A DNA stretch of 64,000 nucleotides, from assembly GCF_047663525.1 (NCBI RefSeq), contig NC_092593.1, positions 20,680,001 to 20,744,000 of the forward strand, in the 5' to 3' direction. The stretch comes from Anas platyrhynchos (taxonomy: Eukaryota; Chordata; Aves; Anseriformes; Anatidae). Below, piece by piece: positions 46,251 to 62,774 of this stretch (positions are counted from its first letter, which is position 1; the number at the start of each line of letters is the position of its first letter). Under the pieces are notes generated by a model. That model worked only from the letters and a program-made list of their open reading frames with translations, did no database searches and was not told where the DNA came from. The translations under genes were made by a program, and so were the position numbers.

Positions 46251-49200
46251 TGTTCACGGCCGACATGAAGGAGAAGGCTAAAAGCCAGATCAGGCTTCCC
46301 GAGCTCAGCCACGCCGTGCTGGAAGCCCTCGTGAATTACGCCTACACCTCCCAGATCCAGATAACAAAGAGAAACGTCCAAAGCCTGCTGCAGGCGGCCG
46401 ACCTCCTCCAGTTCGCCTCGGTAAAGAAAGCCTGCGAGCAGTTTCTGGTCAGGCACTTGGACACCGACAACTGCATAGGGATGCACGCCTTCGCCGAGTA
46501 CCACAGCTGCTCGGAGCTGGAGAAGGAGGCGCGCAGGATGCTGCTGTGGCAGTTTGAAGACGTGTGGAAGCAGGAGGAGTTCCTGGACATCGGCAAGGAG
46601 AAGCTCGCGTTCATCCTCTCCAGAGAGAACCTGAATGTCTGGAAGGAGGAGGCAGCCATCGAAGCGGTGGTGAAGTGGGTAGCCCACAACGTGGAAGAGA
46701 GGATCGAGGACATCTATGAACTGCTGAGTTGCATCCAAATAGACCTAGATAACGTGTACTTGAGGTCAGCTTTAAGCCTACAAAAAAAATGCCGACTTAA
46801 CGATAATAAAATACGGTCACTCGTATACAACGCCCTGAATCCCAGCCCCAAAGGCCTTTCCAAAAGACCTACGGCCACCATGTATGTGATCGGAGGGTAT
46901 TATTGGCATCCCTTATCAGAGGTGCATGTTTGGGATCCCTTAACTGACACATGGGTCCAGGGAACAGACATGCCAGATCATACCCGGGAGAGCTATGGGG
47001 TCACAAACTTGGGACCTGACATATATGTGACGGGAGGTTATAGAACGGAGAGCATCGAAGCCCTTGATACTGTGTGGATATATAACAGTGAGAGAGACGA
47101 GTGGACCGAAGGCTGCCCCATGCTCGACGCGAGGTATTACCACTGTGCAGTTTCCCTCAGTGGCTGCATCTATGCGTTGGGTGGTTACCGGCAGGGAGCT
47201 CCAGTGCAAGAAGCTGAGTTCTATGATCCTTTAAAAAAGAAATGGGTTCCTATTGCAAACATGATCAAAGGTACGTAAGGTTTTGTGTGGTGTCTGCTTC
47301 AATGTCAGTCCTTCCACTTTTGCCACACAGAAGTGCCACTGACACGTTTAGGGGTTGATCCAAGTTCTACTGAAGTGCATGGGAAGCATCCTGGTGGTTG
47401 TGGTGGGCTTTGGTTCAGGTCTTTACTAGCCAAACTGCTGCAAGCATCCAAACACTGGGCTGGGCTGAGCCATGGAACACAGGATGAACGAGCAGGTGGT
47501 GGTGTGGTGGTCTCTTTTTAATCTTGTCTTCCTTCAGGAGCTCAATTTATGTTCAGTTTGGAAAGAAATTAGAAACCTACCTGGGATTAAAGTCTATTCA
47601 GCGTATCCTCAGAGTGAATAAAGGGATCATATTATAAATAATTGTACAGAAATAATCTGAATTTATACCAAAATAAGTGTCTTCACTTAAACTTTCTTGC
47701 ATGAAGCTTGCTCGTATTTCAGTGTATCATCTGTTCAGGTTCCTTAGTTTAATCTTCAGCGTGAGGGTTAGGAAAAGCACTCATACCTATTTTTAGCAGC
47801 CAAAATAGTGATCTATTAAAAATTTATGAATTTGGATCACAACCTCACTCAATTATATTATTTGGTTATAAAAATTATAAATAATCACACATAATATTTT
47901 TTATAACTTAATGTAATTATTTTCAATTAGAAATAAAATCTTTTGTGAGATTTTATTTTAAGTTAATACAACATGGTATTTTTTCAGAATTTTTTAAGAT
48001 ATCTAACAGGAAAAATGCTAATCATGCTTATGCAATTGTTTCTTTAATGTTTAAATCTTTCCCACAATCACTGCTATTATTCTCTTAATTTAAATCCAGG
48101 AAAGCTGTGTTAATGCTGTGAGCAGTTACATGTTCTGTGCAGGCATTTTGTCACATTTTCTTCCTGAAGCTTTTTAGATACTTAAAAACACACTAATTTG
48201 CTAGGTTTTGCCTGTTTTATCTTGCAGTTCCCTTGTTTTATTTTTGTTTTGTTCTCCTGGAGACGGAGTTAACATGGCTACATTCTATTTGTGTCCTTGT
48301 TTGTACAGCAGTGTTGTTAATAATATGAGAAAGACTAAAAATACCCTGAGACACTGAATAATCTCAGCTCCCACTGAATTTGTTCTTTCCACGTATGTGA
48401 GGCATAAAAAAATCACTGAAACTTAGTGAAATATTTAAAGTAATTCCCTATTTCAAAACCAGCATGACCGTGTCCCTAATGACGATAAGGATTATGTGAA
48501 TTTTTCTATGGCCATATTACATGCAATACCTGTCGGTTACTGCATGTTTATTTAATTGCTCATGACTTACAGTACTAAAATAAGGTGTCTTGACAGTTTA
48601 TTTAATTTAACATTCACTTAAATACTTGCAAATATAATTTCATCCTATGTTAATTAACAAGCCATTTAACTTGGGGTTATCAGTGGAAGTGCCAGTGGGT
48701 GTTGTATGCAGTCTGAAGGTGTGTTGTGACTTTCACACTGTGTACAGGTGTTGGAAATGCCACCGCCTGTGTCCTGCATGAAGTCATCTACGTAACCGGA
48801 GGTCACTATGGCTACAGAGGAAGCTGCACCTATGATAAAATCCAGAGATACCATTCAGGTAGCAATGAGTGGAGTATAGTCGCCACAAGTCCTCATCCAG
48901 GTAAACAATAATTTTTGTAATGAGCATAGAGTTTGATTTGTTTAATCCTAAATCTTTAAGCCCACTTAAGAGTTTCTGACTAGGTCCTAGTAAGATGTGG
49001 AAAACTTCTAGGGCAGCAAGGTTCAGAGTGGACGCTTGTCCCTGTGGGATGATCTACTATTTCCAGGCTTGGAGAAGGGAGGGAAAGGCCCCCCTCAAGT
49101 GTCTGCTGTATAGAAATCACCTTATAATACTCAACTAAGGAATGGCTGTACTTTAGTAAATAACATAGTAAGCTAACTTCCCATAAAATCCGTCTATTCA

Positions 49201-49772
49201 TAATTGTTTGGCAAAGGTCTTCTATATGAATTTTCAAAAGACTTTCTCTATTTTCTACATTTGGTAACAATAAGTTTCTAAAGAGATTGTCACTAAATAC
49301 TGGTGCTCGTCTATGTATGTCTAGCAGAAATTCCTGAGGGTGTTTACCAAGTTCACTGAAGAAACTCAGCTGGCATCAGTGGTGCCCAATGTTTGTTGTG
49401 TAGCTGCAGTTTAAGATAACGTTATCATGCTGAGTTGAATTGTATTCCTTTCTTCCCGAAGAATATGGATTGTGTTCAATTACATTACAAAACAAGATCT
49501 ATTTTGTGGGTGGACAGACCACGATCACGGACTGCTATGACCCAGAGCAGAATGAGTGGAAGCAGATGGCTCACATGATGGAGAGAAGAATGGAGTGTGG
49601 TGCAGTGGTCATGAACGGATGCATCTATGTAACAGGAGGATATTCCTATTCAAAAGGAACATATCTGCAGAGTATTGAGAAATACAACCCTGAACTGAAC
49701 AAATGGGAAGCAGTAGGTAATCTTCCCAGTGCTATGCGTTCACACGGCTGTGTCTGTGTGTATAATGTATAA
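46046..49772 (+). CDS. KLHL23: Kelch-like protein 23 (BTB-BACK-Kelch)
   Basis: Probable substrate adaptor of a Cullin-3 ubiquitin ligase, by family. Three exons join in phase: 46046-47270, 48748-48900, 49462-49772; 1689 nt, 562 aa (human about 558). The BTB domain spans about residues 36-140 (GLFTDIALQ, CHRAVLAACSGYFKAMFTAD), BACK about 145-255, and the Kelch propeller about 278-560 with repeated GG-Y...W signatures (YVIGGYYWHPLSEVHVWDP, YVTGGYSYSKGTYLQSIEKY). The C-terminus SHGCVCVYNV matches human as remembered. The start is the first ATG of the frame in good context (GCGGCCATGG), though the first 25 residues differ from mammals. It lies downstream of PHOSPHO2 on the same strand. Confidence 0.95.
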
Positions 49773-50431
49773 ACACTTGATTTTCATATTGCTGCTACAG
49801 AAAACAGCAGATGCAGTACTCCTAGTAGTACTGTTTACCTCAGGAGTGAAATGTCAGGTGCAGTCTCTTAGCAGACATTCATTAAAAGCTATATGGTTTA
49901 TCTTCATTTTAAACAATTCAGAAGCATAAATGTGGGAAAAATATTTCCATATATTTTCAGTTCATTCACTGTCTGACATGAAAATTTTCATATGACTTCC
50001 TTATAATACTTTGCACAGCTATACAGGAACTACTGTGAAAAACTTGTTTTCATTAGCCACCAGGTGGAACTCTAACTTGGTGCTAAGTTGAGTAAAACCA
50101 AAGTACTCTGCATTGTTGTGGACTACTGGGTTTATGATAAAATCTCTGATACACTGAATATAGCTGTAGAAATGGTTCATTGCCATTAGCTAGGTGTGTG
50201 GTATGTATAGAGCTATAGTATTAGGAGAACTAGGTTACACATCCAGAAACTGTGGGCAGTTGCATGGTGCCTCTAAATCCACCTTCAACTTCCAGAGTGA
50301 AGAAGAGCACAGGGTGAGAAAAGGGGAAGAAATGTGACCTGGTAGCCCAGGATTGCCAACAGAACGTGCACTAGTTTTCCAGAACTCTGCATGGCTTTGC
50401 AGTGGGCTTTTTGGCTGATTTGTGGTTGGTG

Positions 50432-50466
<35 letters not shown>

Positions 50467-51480
50467 CAGAGAAAAGCCTTACTATGATAACTGTTTTTGA
50501 AATGAAATTTGACATGTGTCTTCCTGAAATACAAGGAGAGAGACTGGACAGTCCAGAATCCCTCCACCCTGTTTCTTGAGCTGTGGCACTGCAGCTGCTG
50601 TGGAGCTGCATGCAGCCTGACAGAAGTGATCCAAATAAAGAATTAGGCTGGGGGAGCAGAGAGACTCTTTTAGCCCCCTTTGGTTCTTCAATCCAGCTTA
50701 TAAAATGACAGCAGGGACGGCTGTTAGATGTTGGTGCAAAAGGGAGGGACAGCAGGGGACTGTGATAAGTTGTGGTGGGAACTTCTTGCAGCAGCAGTGC
50801 CGCCTGCCATGAAATACTGATTTTATTGGATTTACCAGGTACCATCCAAGAACTCTGCAAGAAGGTGAACTATTTCTTCTTAATCATAAGCACTGTCAAC
50901 ATATTTTTGTTATTTCACATTGTTGTACTACTTTGTCACTTGCATTTGGTAGTAACAGTGTTCACTCAACTCTTGAGGTTTGCTGTAAAGTTCTGTGCTG
51001 TGTGTGTAGCTCACGTTTTGATGTCCGACTGTCACTGACGGTGGGTTGTGCTCTGGTTGGTTAGCTGGCCCGCTGAGACCTACGTGGGGATGCAGCCAAA
51101 TGCGTTTAAAGATTCTTAAATGCAGAGAGGTCTGAGGAACCAAACCCCGTGGTGCTGTTTGAAACGCACGGGCCAAGTGAGTTAGCAAGAGAGTTAATTT
51201 ATTTATCCTGGAAATCCCCACAGCAGAGAACGATTTAAAAGCCAGGCGGGGATCTGAAGCGTTTCTGCGAGTGGGGAGAGGCCTTCGGCTCTTCTGTGGG
51301 GGGAGGGCAGCGCCCGTACTGCACAGCCCCAACCCCAACCCAGAGCCATCCTCGTTTTGGGGAGATTTTGGGATGCTGGAGAGCCAGGGGAGCGCACGGG
51401 TTCAGAGACTCGCTGCTCCGCTTTCACTGGTGCTATTTTCACATTAAACTTTCTACACGACCAGCACAGGGCTGCCCAGG
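49773..51480. other. Interval between KLHL23 and the SSB promoter
   Basis: KLHL23 3' UTR and intergenic DNA. AATAAA at 50634-50639 is a possible distal 3' end. A run of 34 T lies at 50433-50466. No gene is seen. Confidence 0.55.
50433..50466. repeat. Poly(T) run of 34 bases
   Basis: Uninterrupted T34. It could be the tail of an antisense retroposed copy, but nothing recognisable flanks it, so it is listed as a simple repeat. Confidence 0.9.
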
Positions 51481-51489
51481 GCCGGGGCT

Positions 51490-52210
51490 GTTCGTTGGCG
51501 CCTTCCTTGGTGCCATTGCAGCGCCGCGCGGCCCTGAGGCGGCCGCCCCCAGCGCACCGAGTGCCGTGGCTTTGCCTCACAGCCGCGGCCCCGCCCCACG
51601 CCCCGGAAGCGGCCCCCACGTGAGGGGCGGGCGGCGGCGCGGAGGCTGCTGGGCCGGGCCGGAGCGGAGCCGAGCGGAGCCGTGCGGGGCGCGCCGCCTG
51701 CAGAGCGGGGCCGGTGCGGGGCGCGCCGGGCGGGGCCGCCGCAGGTTTGTGCGCGGGGCCGCCGCGCGCTGGGCTGGGGCTGGTGCTGGCGGGCGGGAAG
51801 GGGCCGGAGCGGAGGCGGCGGCGGCGGCGGCGGCGGGAAGCGCTTCCTGCGGCGCCCCGCGTGGAGCAGCGCTGCAGCACGCGGAGCTGTGCGCGCGCCT
51901 CCCGCCACCTGGCGCAGCGCCGCTCCCGCCGCCCGGCTCCCTGCCCCCGGGGCGCGCGGGGCCCGCCCGCCGGGGCCCTGCTCCCGCTGCTCGCGCCGCG
52001 CTGCTGCTGCTGGGGGCTGGGGGCTGGGGCCCAGGTGCCCGCGCCAAGGGGCTGGCAGAGTGTGCGCAGCGCGCGGAGCGCCCCCGTGCTAGGAGGCGGC
52101 GGCTGCCTCGGGGCATGGGGGCCGGGGCACCGTCAGCGCCCGATCCGTGAGAAGGGCCCGAGGCTGCCATGCGGGGAGTGATGGGGCCTGCGGAGCGTGG
52201 TGCGGGTGTT
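51490..52210 (+). promoter_or_regulatory. CpG island, SSB promoter and non-coding first exon region
   Basis: Extremely GC- and CpG-rich. It lies 1.6 kb upstream of the first SSB coding exon, which is preceded by an acceptor (53771-53772), so a non-coding first exon must lie upstream, most likely here. It contains (GGC)7 at 51814-51834. Confidence 0.7.
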
Positions 52211-53772
52211 CGGGTGGGCGCTTTCTGGCAAAACTGCTCTGCTCACGAGACTCAAGCTCCCTGGTTTGCTCGAGGTCTCGTGTTGCTCTAACCTTCTGCA
52301 CAGTGTTTCTGCTTGCACAGGAGGGTTTGCAAGGCTATAGGAAGGTGGAGGAGTTGAGGCAGCAGAAGCCAGGCAGAGACAAGAATGTCTCATTTTTTCC
52401 ATAGCACTTGGTAGCCCTATCCCCTTGGCATTTAGGGGCTCCTTGGGTACCCAGCGGTGAAACAAGGGCATCCTGCGCACTGCAGAGCGGGTTTGGGGGC
52501 AGGCTAGGAGAAGCTGGTTACCCTAGGCAGGCTGAAGGGGAGGTCGCTCCAAATGACAAAGCCAAAGCCTAGGCAGTGGCCGTGCTGCACTGATGCGCTT
52601 CTACCCATTATCTCAGATGAGCTGCATCTCCTTAGTCCTTGCCTGTAACAGAGCTGCGGGTAGTTTGGCAGCACGCAGCCACAAGGTCCTGGGTTTTATT
52701 TTAACAAAAACCTGTACGAAGAGACAGCTTGCTCCAACAAACCCGTGCACCATTCAGTGTGATGTGTGGAACAGCAAGGCCAGCTGAGGGCCGAGCAGCT
52801 GCAGCCTGCATCAAGGCTTGGCCTGGGGTAACTGAGGAGACATCGGTCTGCTTTATTTTCTGCAGCTGGATTTGACGAGTTTGGTAGTGCGAGAAGGGAG
52901 AAAGTAGAAATCTGTGGTTCACAGCCAAACACTGAATTCAGACTGGTTTCTGACAGGTTAATAAAGCTGCTTTTTTCCTCAAGAATAACTCTATTCCATC
53001 TGTCCCAAGAGCAATTTGATGAGCAGCATCTGATCTCCATTAATTTGTTGTCCAGTAGCCCCTTCCTTACCAATCTCCTACTGCATATAGCAACTGTATT
53101 TGATATACAGGAACCATAAGCTTAATACTAGTTAGGAGAATAAATTGCTTTCAACTTAAAACAGCGTGTCCTCTCAAAGATGGTTGATGCCGTATTCAGG
53201 CAGAACTGCAGTGAAAGCAAATCCATAAAAGGGAGAACTGGACATCTTTAGGATGTACTAGTAAAGGCAGATGTCTTTGTTCTTTCCTCCAGTAAGTTCC
53301 TTGAACTCTCAAGGATTAAGTACAATGTGGAAATGTCAGAAAATTTATAATTATACTTACTAGGAATATCAAACAATTTTTGTTACTCATGTTTTGCTTA
53401 GTGATGAGGGATTGGGTTCGACCTGATAAACGTTGGCTATTGTTGGCTCAGATTTGTTGCTGTTAGGTACTGAGGATCTGTGACTAGAAAAAGGTAAATA
53501 ACAAATGCTTTAAAATGACAACATTTATTTACTTATCTCAAATGTTAGAATGCCAGATGCTGGTTTAACAGCTAAGTAGTTGTTTCTTAGTTTCAGTTTC
53601 CACTTGGAATTCTGCAGTCATATTTAGAGCTGACTCATAAGCATAAACGTGTGGCTGAAGAACTTGCCTGTTACCTTGTTTAAATGTAGTTAAATGTGGT
53701 GCTATATGAATATGTCTGTAGAAGTTGGTATTCAATACTTAGTGCCTTTGCTCTAAATTCTCTTCACTGCAG
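52211..53772. other. SSB 5' intron, no other gene seen
   Basis: Composition falls from GC-rich to AT-rich away from the island. Only short frames are present. It ends at the acceptor CACTGCAG before the first SSB coding exon. Confidence 0.6.
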
Positions 53773-53781
53773 CTAATGAAA

Positions 53782-56700
53782 ATGGCTGAAAATGGAGATG
53801 GTGAAAACATGTCTATCTTGGAAAGCAAGATCTGTCAGCAAATTGAAGTAAGTTCAATTTATAGTTTTCGATCTAGACTCATGTAGTTTTTGGAGACTAA
53901 TTACTAAGAATTTGGCTAATGAGAAATTAACATTATAGAGTTAACTTAAATATTCAGCTCTGTTAAAAAAAACAGTCATAGACTTGTGACAGACTTTAAT
54001 ATGTTATAATCATTCATAGTGGTAGTCTAAGCTGGAAGTTACGTTTGTCAAAGGTTGCTTGTAAGACTACTGCTTAAATACAAAACATTTAACTTGATAA
54101 CATTTTAGGTATTACAGCAAGTGAATGTATCATTGAACAATTTGTTAATTGTGTTCATTTGGGTTATTCTTTGTATGCAATTGGGGAAAAAATCCTATTT
54201 GGGAATCTGTGCTGTTGAAAATATTAGCATGCTGCATAACTTGCTATTATGATTTACTGCTCTGTAATTTATTGCTACAAATTACGACTAAATTTTAATG
54301 CCCTACTTTACATTCATTATTTCTTACTCGAGAGGCTTGGAGGGTTACACTACAATGGATAACCGAACACACCACTTAAAATAATATCCAGAACAAAACC
54401 TTCTTTCTGAAGGACAAAATTATGTGAATCTGTATGTGAATCCGTCAGCATATGAAGCCATAGTCATTATTTATGAAAATAACTGAGACTGGGGATAAAT
54501 AGTTGACAGAGCTAGCCATGTGGTAATGTGAACTTGAGGTATGCTAGAGGGAGACGTACTATTGTAAAACTTGAGCTGGCTCTTCCTAAAGCATAGTGAT
54601 CCTGGTGGAAACACTTCCACTTACCCTATGGCTTCATGTATTTGACCCTTGCTAGGTGACTGCTAGCAAGCAAAAGAATCTGATGAACTTGTCTACTTTG
54701 TGCTCAGTTAAACAATTTGTCACCTGTGTGACACTGCTCTTTCCAAGCCAGGCACAATCAAAATGAGCACACGGTAAATGAACACTTAAATACGCATGTG
54801 TAAAGATACTATTCTTGTCTCGTGCATCACTTAAATAAGGACTAAAATCTAAATCTGTTGGTGATAAATTTCATTGGTGACCCTGCAGATCTTTATCACC
54901 TTGATGAATTATGTTATATGAATACACAATGTCAGGAATGTTAACAGAGTGAGCCTCATGCCTCTCCTAAACAAATCTGCAGCCTCCTAGTTTTGCCTGA
55001 TTACGATCCCATTGGATGAAGCAGGGTTTTTTTAACTGCTTACTTGTTGCAGCTAACTTTTGGAAGTGTCCTGTTAAAGCAGGAAGTAGTAATTTGAGAA
55101 CTTTGTTGATCTGGTAAAAATAACAATTAGAATTTCAAGTATTTCCAAGACATTTTTTTCTTCTTTTTTTGCAGTACTATTTTGGAAATCACAATCTACC
55201 AAGAGACAAGTTCTTAAAGGAACAGATCAAATTAGATGATGGCTGGGTGCCTCTAGAAGTTATGATCAAATTCAACAGGTAAAACATAGTACAGCTAATA
55301 TGGACGGAAGGGTAATTTTTAGCTACTTAAATCTGTTTGGGCCAAATGTCCCTGGTCTGCACATAAAATTCTTGTTGGGATTTTAACAGTTGGCTTCAGC
55401 TGTGCCTGGATAGTTTTAATGACCTGTGTCTCTTTACTCAATAGGTTAAGTCGTCTGTCTAAAGATTTTGGTGTTATAGTAGAAGCACTAAGAAAATCCA
55501 AGACTGGTCTAATGGAAATAAACGAAGACAAAACTAAAATCAGGAGGTCTCCAAATAAACCCCTTCCTGAATTGAATGACCAGTACAAGGCTGCAATTAA
55601 AAACAGATCAGTATATGTTGTAAGTAAAGCTCTTCCTTTGCTCTGTGCTGTTCTGAATTACTTGGACTGAGAACCATTTAACCAAACTAAAGCTTGAATT
55701 AACTCATGCTAGATGGTCAGGTGGTTATATCTGATAAAGTGTTGCAATTTGTCATATATAATTGAAGTTTTGTGCTGTCTTGCAGAAAGGCTTTCCAGTA
55801 GATGCAACTCTTGATGATATCAAAGAATGGCTTGAAGATAAGGGTCCAGTTGAAAACATTCAGATGAGGAGAACTCTGCAGAAAACGTTTAAGGTAGCTT
55901 TTGGCAATGAACAATTAAGACCTGGAGCAGGGATGCCTCCTGGAGAACATTCTGTTGATTACTCTGACACTGAACGTCTCTTATTTAACAGGGATCAATA
56001 TTTGCGGTTTTTGATAGTGTTGAATCTGCTAAGAAGTTCACAGAAATCCCAAACCAAAAGTACAAAGACACAGAGTTGATAGTGCTTTTCAAGTAAGTCC
56101 ACTTAACTGATATATGAACCTAATAATAATGGTCGAGGGTGGATGTAAATTTCTATACTGTTGTACAGATACCAATAGCACAAGTGTTTGCAGACCAGCA
56201 TCTCAGCTGCTACAGATGGTCTCAGTTACTTACTGGCTTCTCCTGTCTTATAAAGTAATTGTAATGGGATAATCTAATCGGCATTAACTTAGTTTACATT
56301 CTGTTGAAGGGAAGAGTACTGTACAAAGAAGAATGAAGAAAGGAAACAAAACAAAGTAGAGGCCAAAGCAAGAGCTAAACAGTAAGTCCTTATCAACAGA
56401 AGTGCCTGGTTTTGATCACCTGACCACATGTGAACCAACTCATAACTCATGTTAACTTCTCTACAGGGAAAAAGAAGAAAAGCTGAAAAAAGCAGCGGAT
56501 GCTGAGATGGTATGGGTTTTTTAAATGTCTACTTAAAAACTATTCAGTTTGTGCTTTCATGCGTTTTCATTAACGTGCTACTGCAGCTATGTGTTCCTTT
56601 CAGCTTTTACAACTAACCTACAGTAAGACTTCGTTTTGTCATTGTATTGTCTTATTTGTCAAGAGACTGATTTTGTTTAAAGGAACATATCCTGGATTTG

Positions 56701-58874
56701 AATTGCTAGGTATGTTTACCTGTTCAGAAGTGATCCTAAATACATCAATAAAATAGATAATCATTCTTCTGTGCTAATTATTAAATCCTTACAGGATCAT
56801 ATCAATAATTAGGAATTTTGAATTTCAGGTCAGCCTTCAGGAAATTGTTTTATAAAATTTCAAGAGTGTTAATTATCTTAAGGGAAAATCCTAAATTCTA
56901 CATAGATGTATCCGTAGTAGGCAAAGGAAAAAGAATAAGTTCAAGGTTATGGGGCACTGTGTGAGACTTGGGTGTCAGCATAAGTAAGTTCTGTAGCGAG
57001 AATGGTTGGGTTACTAATGGCATTAAGAGGGTTGACTTCAGTTGCTAATTAGTTACTGTCATGTTTTAATATTATGATGGGGGGAGGGAAAGAATATTCA
57101 AAGCTTGACTCGTTAATAAAAATGTCTTCAACTTTTATTTAGAAATCTCTAGAAGAAAAGACAGGATGTCTTTTGAAGTTTTTTGGTGATCTAGATGATC
57201 AAACGTGCAGAGAAGATCTCCATACAGTATTTTCTGATCATGGAGAAATCAAATGGATACACTTTGTAAGAGGTGCAAAGGAGGTCAGTATAATCTTGGA
57301 CTCTGAGTAAAGATCGTAGTATTAGAGTTTGAAGCTTAATAATTAAATGCATGTGCTCCTATATCAAGTAAATAATTCTTTTGTTTTGTTTAATTTGACT
57401 TGTGGAACTGCAGAATATTTAGAGAATGAAATCATTCACTTGAATTCTTTCAAAAGCACGGGTAAAGGTTCCAGGTTCATCAGCTGATCAGCTCAAAAGT
57501 GAGACTAGGAATTTTTGTTACAACAGTCTCAGGGTTTTGTTTCAGTCTGGATTTTTCACATCATGCAAGCATAATGAACTTGCTGAGGTACCTAGCAGGA
57601 TATGTTGTTCATCATTCTAGCGGAGTGTTTTCACAGTAAGACGTAAAGGCCTTCTTTCTTTTTAAGGGAATTATCCTATTTAAGGATACTGCAAAAGAAG
57701 CTCTGGAAAAAGCCAAAGAAGCACATAATGGAAACTTACAGCTTCGGAACAAGGATGTTACTTGGGAGTTGCTAGAAGGAGACGAAGAGAAAGAAGCTCT
57801 GAAAAAAATAATGGAAGAGCAGCAGGAACTGCTGAAACAGAAAACAAAAGGTCCTTCTTTCATTGAAGCATTTACAATGTCCCATGAGTGGCATTTTGTG
57901 AAAATAAGATAGTGAATACATAATAATTACTTTTTATAAAGCATTCTTTTGAGCTTGCCAATTAAAAACACAAATGATACAAAATTCCTGTTATCTTATA
58001 TTCCAACAGGACGCAAACTCAAAGGAAAAGGAAGAGGGGGAAAGATACCTCAAGGCGCACAAAAAGGGAAAGTACAGTTTCAGGGCAAGAAAATAAAGTT
58101 TGAGGAAGAAGGTGAAGATGATACTAAAACAGGTATGTTAACAGGGTATAGATTCTTTATTGCACAGGGCTATTTTATGGAGAAGTTTTTGTTTACTAGG
58201 GCCAAGCTTTGGCCCTCTATTGTAGTATTTCTGTCCTCTGTCAATATGTTATTACCAGTAAAATAACTTGAAGGGTCCTCTGCATGACTCCTTCCAGAGG
58301 CTGAAACTGTCCAAAATGCATAATAAAAGTATGTTGAGATAATTATTAGATGGCTGTGGCTGTACTGCAGCACTGTTCAAAGCATTCTGTACAGTAAGAC
58401 CAATTCTGGATAGTGGTAGAGAAGAGGAAGAGCTACTCTTTCTGTTCATTGGATACAGAACCTCCTTGTAACAAAACCCATTCAAACCTACTCCTGTTAG
58501 ATTTTTTTTTTCCTTCATCTTCTTACCTGCCTTAGAACAGGTAAGAACAAGTTCTTTAAAGTATTTTGGAACACCTCAAAACTTCAAAGTCGCATAATAA
58601 GTAAACCTTCTATCATAGCAATGGCTATGGATTAACTAGGACCCATTCTGGGGCATGTATACTAAGAACACTTATAAGAGTATTTTAGTTGATCTTTTTT
58701 TTCCCCAGAAGATTTGTGGTAATACTGAAAGGGCTTTCCTTTACCGTAAATGACTTATATGTATTCAATCTTGCAGAACCGGCAAGTCCTAAGAAGAGAC
58801 CACTAGAGGAAATGGAAGAAGAAGAACCTGCACCAAAACAACTGAAAACAGAAAATGGAGCTGGAGATCAGTAA
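53782..58874 (+). CDS. SSB: La ribonucleoprotein (Sjogren syndrome antigen B)
   Basis: RNA chaperone that binds the UUU-3'OH ends of RNA polymerase III transcripts. Eleven coding exons join in phase: 53782-53847, 55175-55278, 55445-55619, 55786-55893, 55992-56092, 56310-56381, 56467-56509, 57143-57283, 57667-57850, 58010-58132, 58777-58874; 1215 nt, 404 aa (human 408). The La motif spans about residues 10-100 ([19 protein letters not shown]), RRM1 about 111-187 ([25 protein letters not shown]), RRM2 about 228-325 ([19 protein letters not shown]). A basic, Gly/Lys-rich tail follows and ends [11 protein letters not shown]. An in-frame ATG six bases upstream (53776) would add Met-Lys; I chose 53782 because MAENGD matches mammals. 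The donor after 57850 is weak (GTCCTT). The stop lies 67 bp from the METTL5 stop on the other strand. Confidence 0.96.
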
Positions 58875-58880
58875 TACTAA

Positions 58881-58886
58881 AATAAA
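58881..58886 (+). terminator. SSB proximal poly(A) signal
   Basis: AATAAA only six bases past the SSB stop. A distal AATAAA is at 59210-59215, inside the first METTL5 intron counted from its 3' end. Confidence 0.6.
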
Positions 58887-58898
58887 AATAACTTTGTT

Positions 58899-58904
58899 TT
58901 TATT
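58899..58904 (-). terminator. METTL5 poly(A) signal
   Basis: AATAAA on the minus strand, 38 bases past the METTL5 stop. Cleavage 10-30 nt further would fall at the SSB stop region, so the two 3' ends should overlap. Confidence 0.6.
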
Positions 58905-58941
58905 AGTCCATTTTAAATAAGTTTTAAAGACATGCTTCAGT

Positions 58942-62240
<3,299 letters not shown>

Positions 62241-62329
62241 CAAATAACGTGTCAGCAGCTGCGATACAACAAACAGATACAACAAACGCCGAATGCCCTC
62301 ACGGGGTCGTTCTCTGCTTTCCCCCCCCT

Positions 62330-62770
62330 GCACCCTATGGCAGCTCCCAGGTGCCCTCAGGCAGCCCGGCCCGGGGCCCGCTGCCGCCAGGACGCCGCGG
62401 CCCCGCCGCCAGCCCCGCGCCTCCCTCACGCTGCTCCCGCCGCAGCCCGGGCGGCAACGAGCGGCTCGCAGCGCTTAGCGGCGGGGCTGCGGCAGCGCGG
62501 GGCCGACCCGAGCACCCCCCAGCCCCTCCAGCCGCTCACCGCAGCCCCAGCCGAGACCCTCCGGGCGCCGTGAGCCGCCGCGGGGCCAGCACCGCCCCGC
62601 CCCGTCCCGCCCCGGCGCCAGGCGCAGGCCCCGAGCCGCCGCCCCGCCCCGGGCAGGCGGTGCCTGGCCCAGTGCGCCCGGCTGTGGCGGCGCTGTGTTG
62701 CCAGGGGTTAGCGCGGGCTGCCCGGCGCTGCGTGCGGCTGGGTGGGGGGCACGCGGCGCCGGGCAGGCAC
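62330..62770. promoter_or_regulatory. CpG island upstream of METTL5
   Basis: CpG-dense sequence 150-600 bp upstream of the METTL5 start and about 0.9 kb upstream of the UBR3 start. It probably supplies the METTL5 promoter and part of a divergent METTL5/UBR3 control region. Confidence 0.6.
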
Positions 62771-62774
62771 TGGG

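Noticed and set aside
45887-46738. 283-codon minus-strand frame opposite KLHL23
   Set aside because: It is a shadow of the KLHL23 coding exon on the other strand.
50433-50466. T34 as the tail of a processed pseudogene
   Set aside because: The flanks show no gene-like sequence or target duplication, so it is kept only as a simple repeat.
51203-52181. Several 150-280 codon frames on both strands of the SSB island
   Set aside because: Overlapping Ala/Gly/Arg/Pro-rich frames in all phases show composition, not coding.
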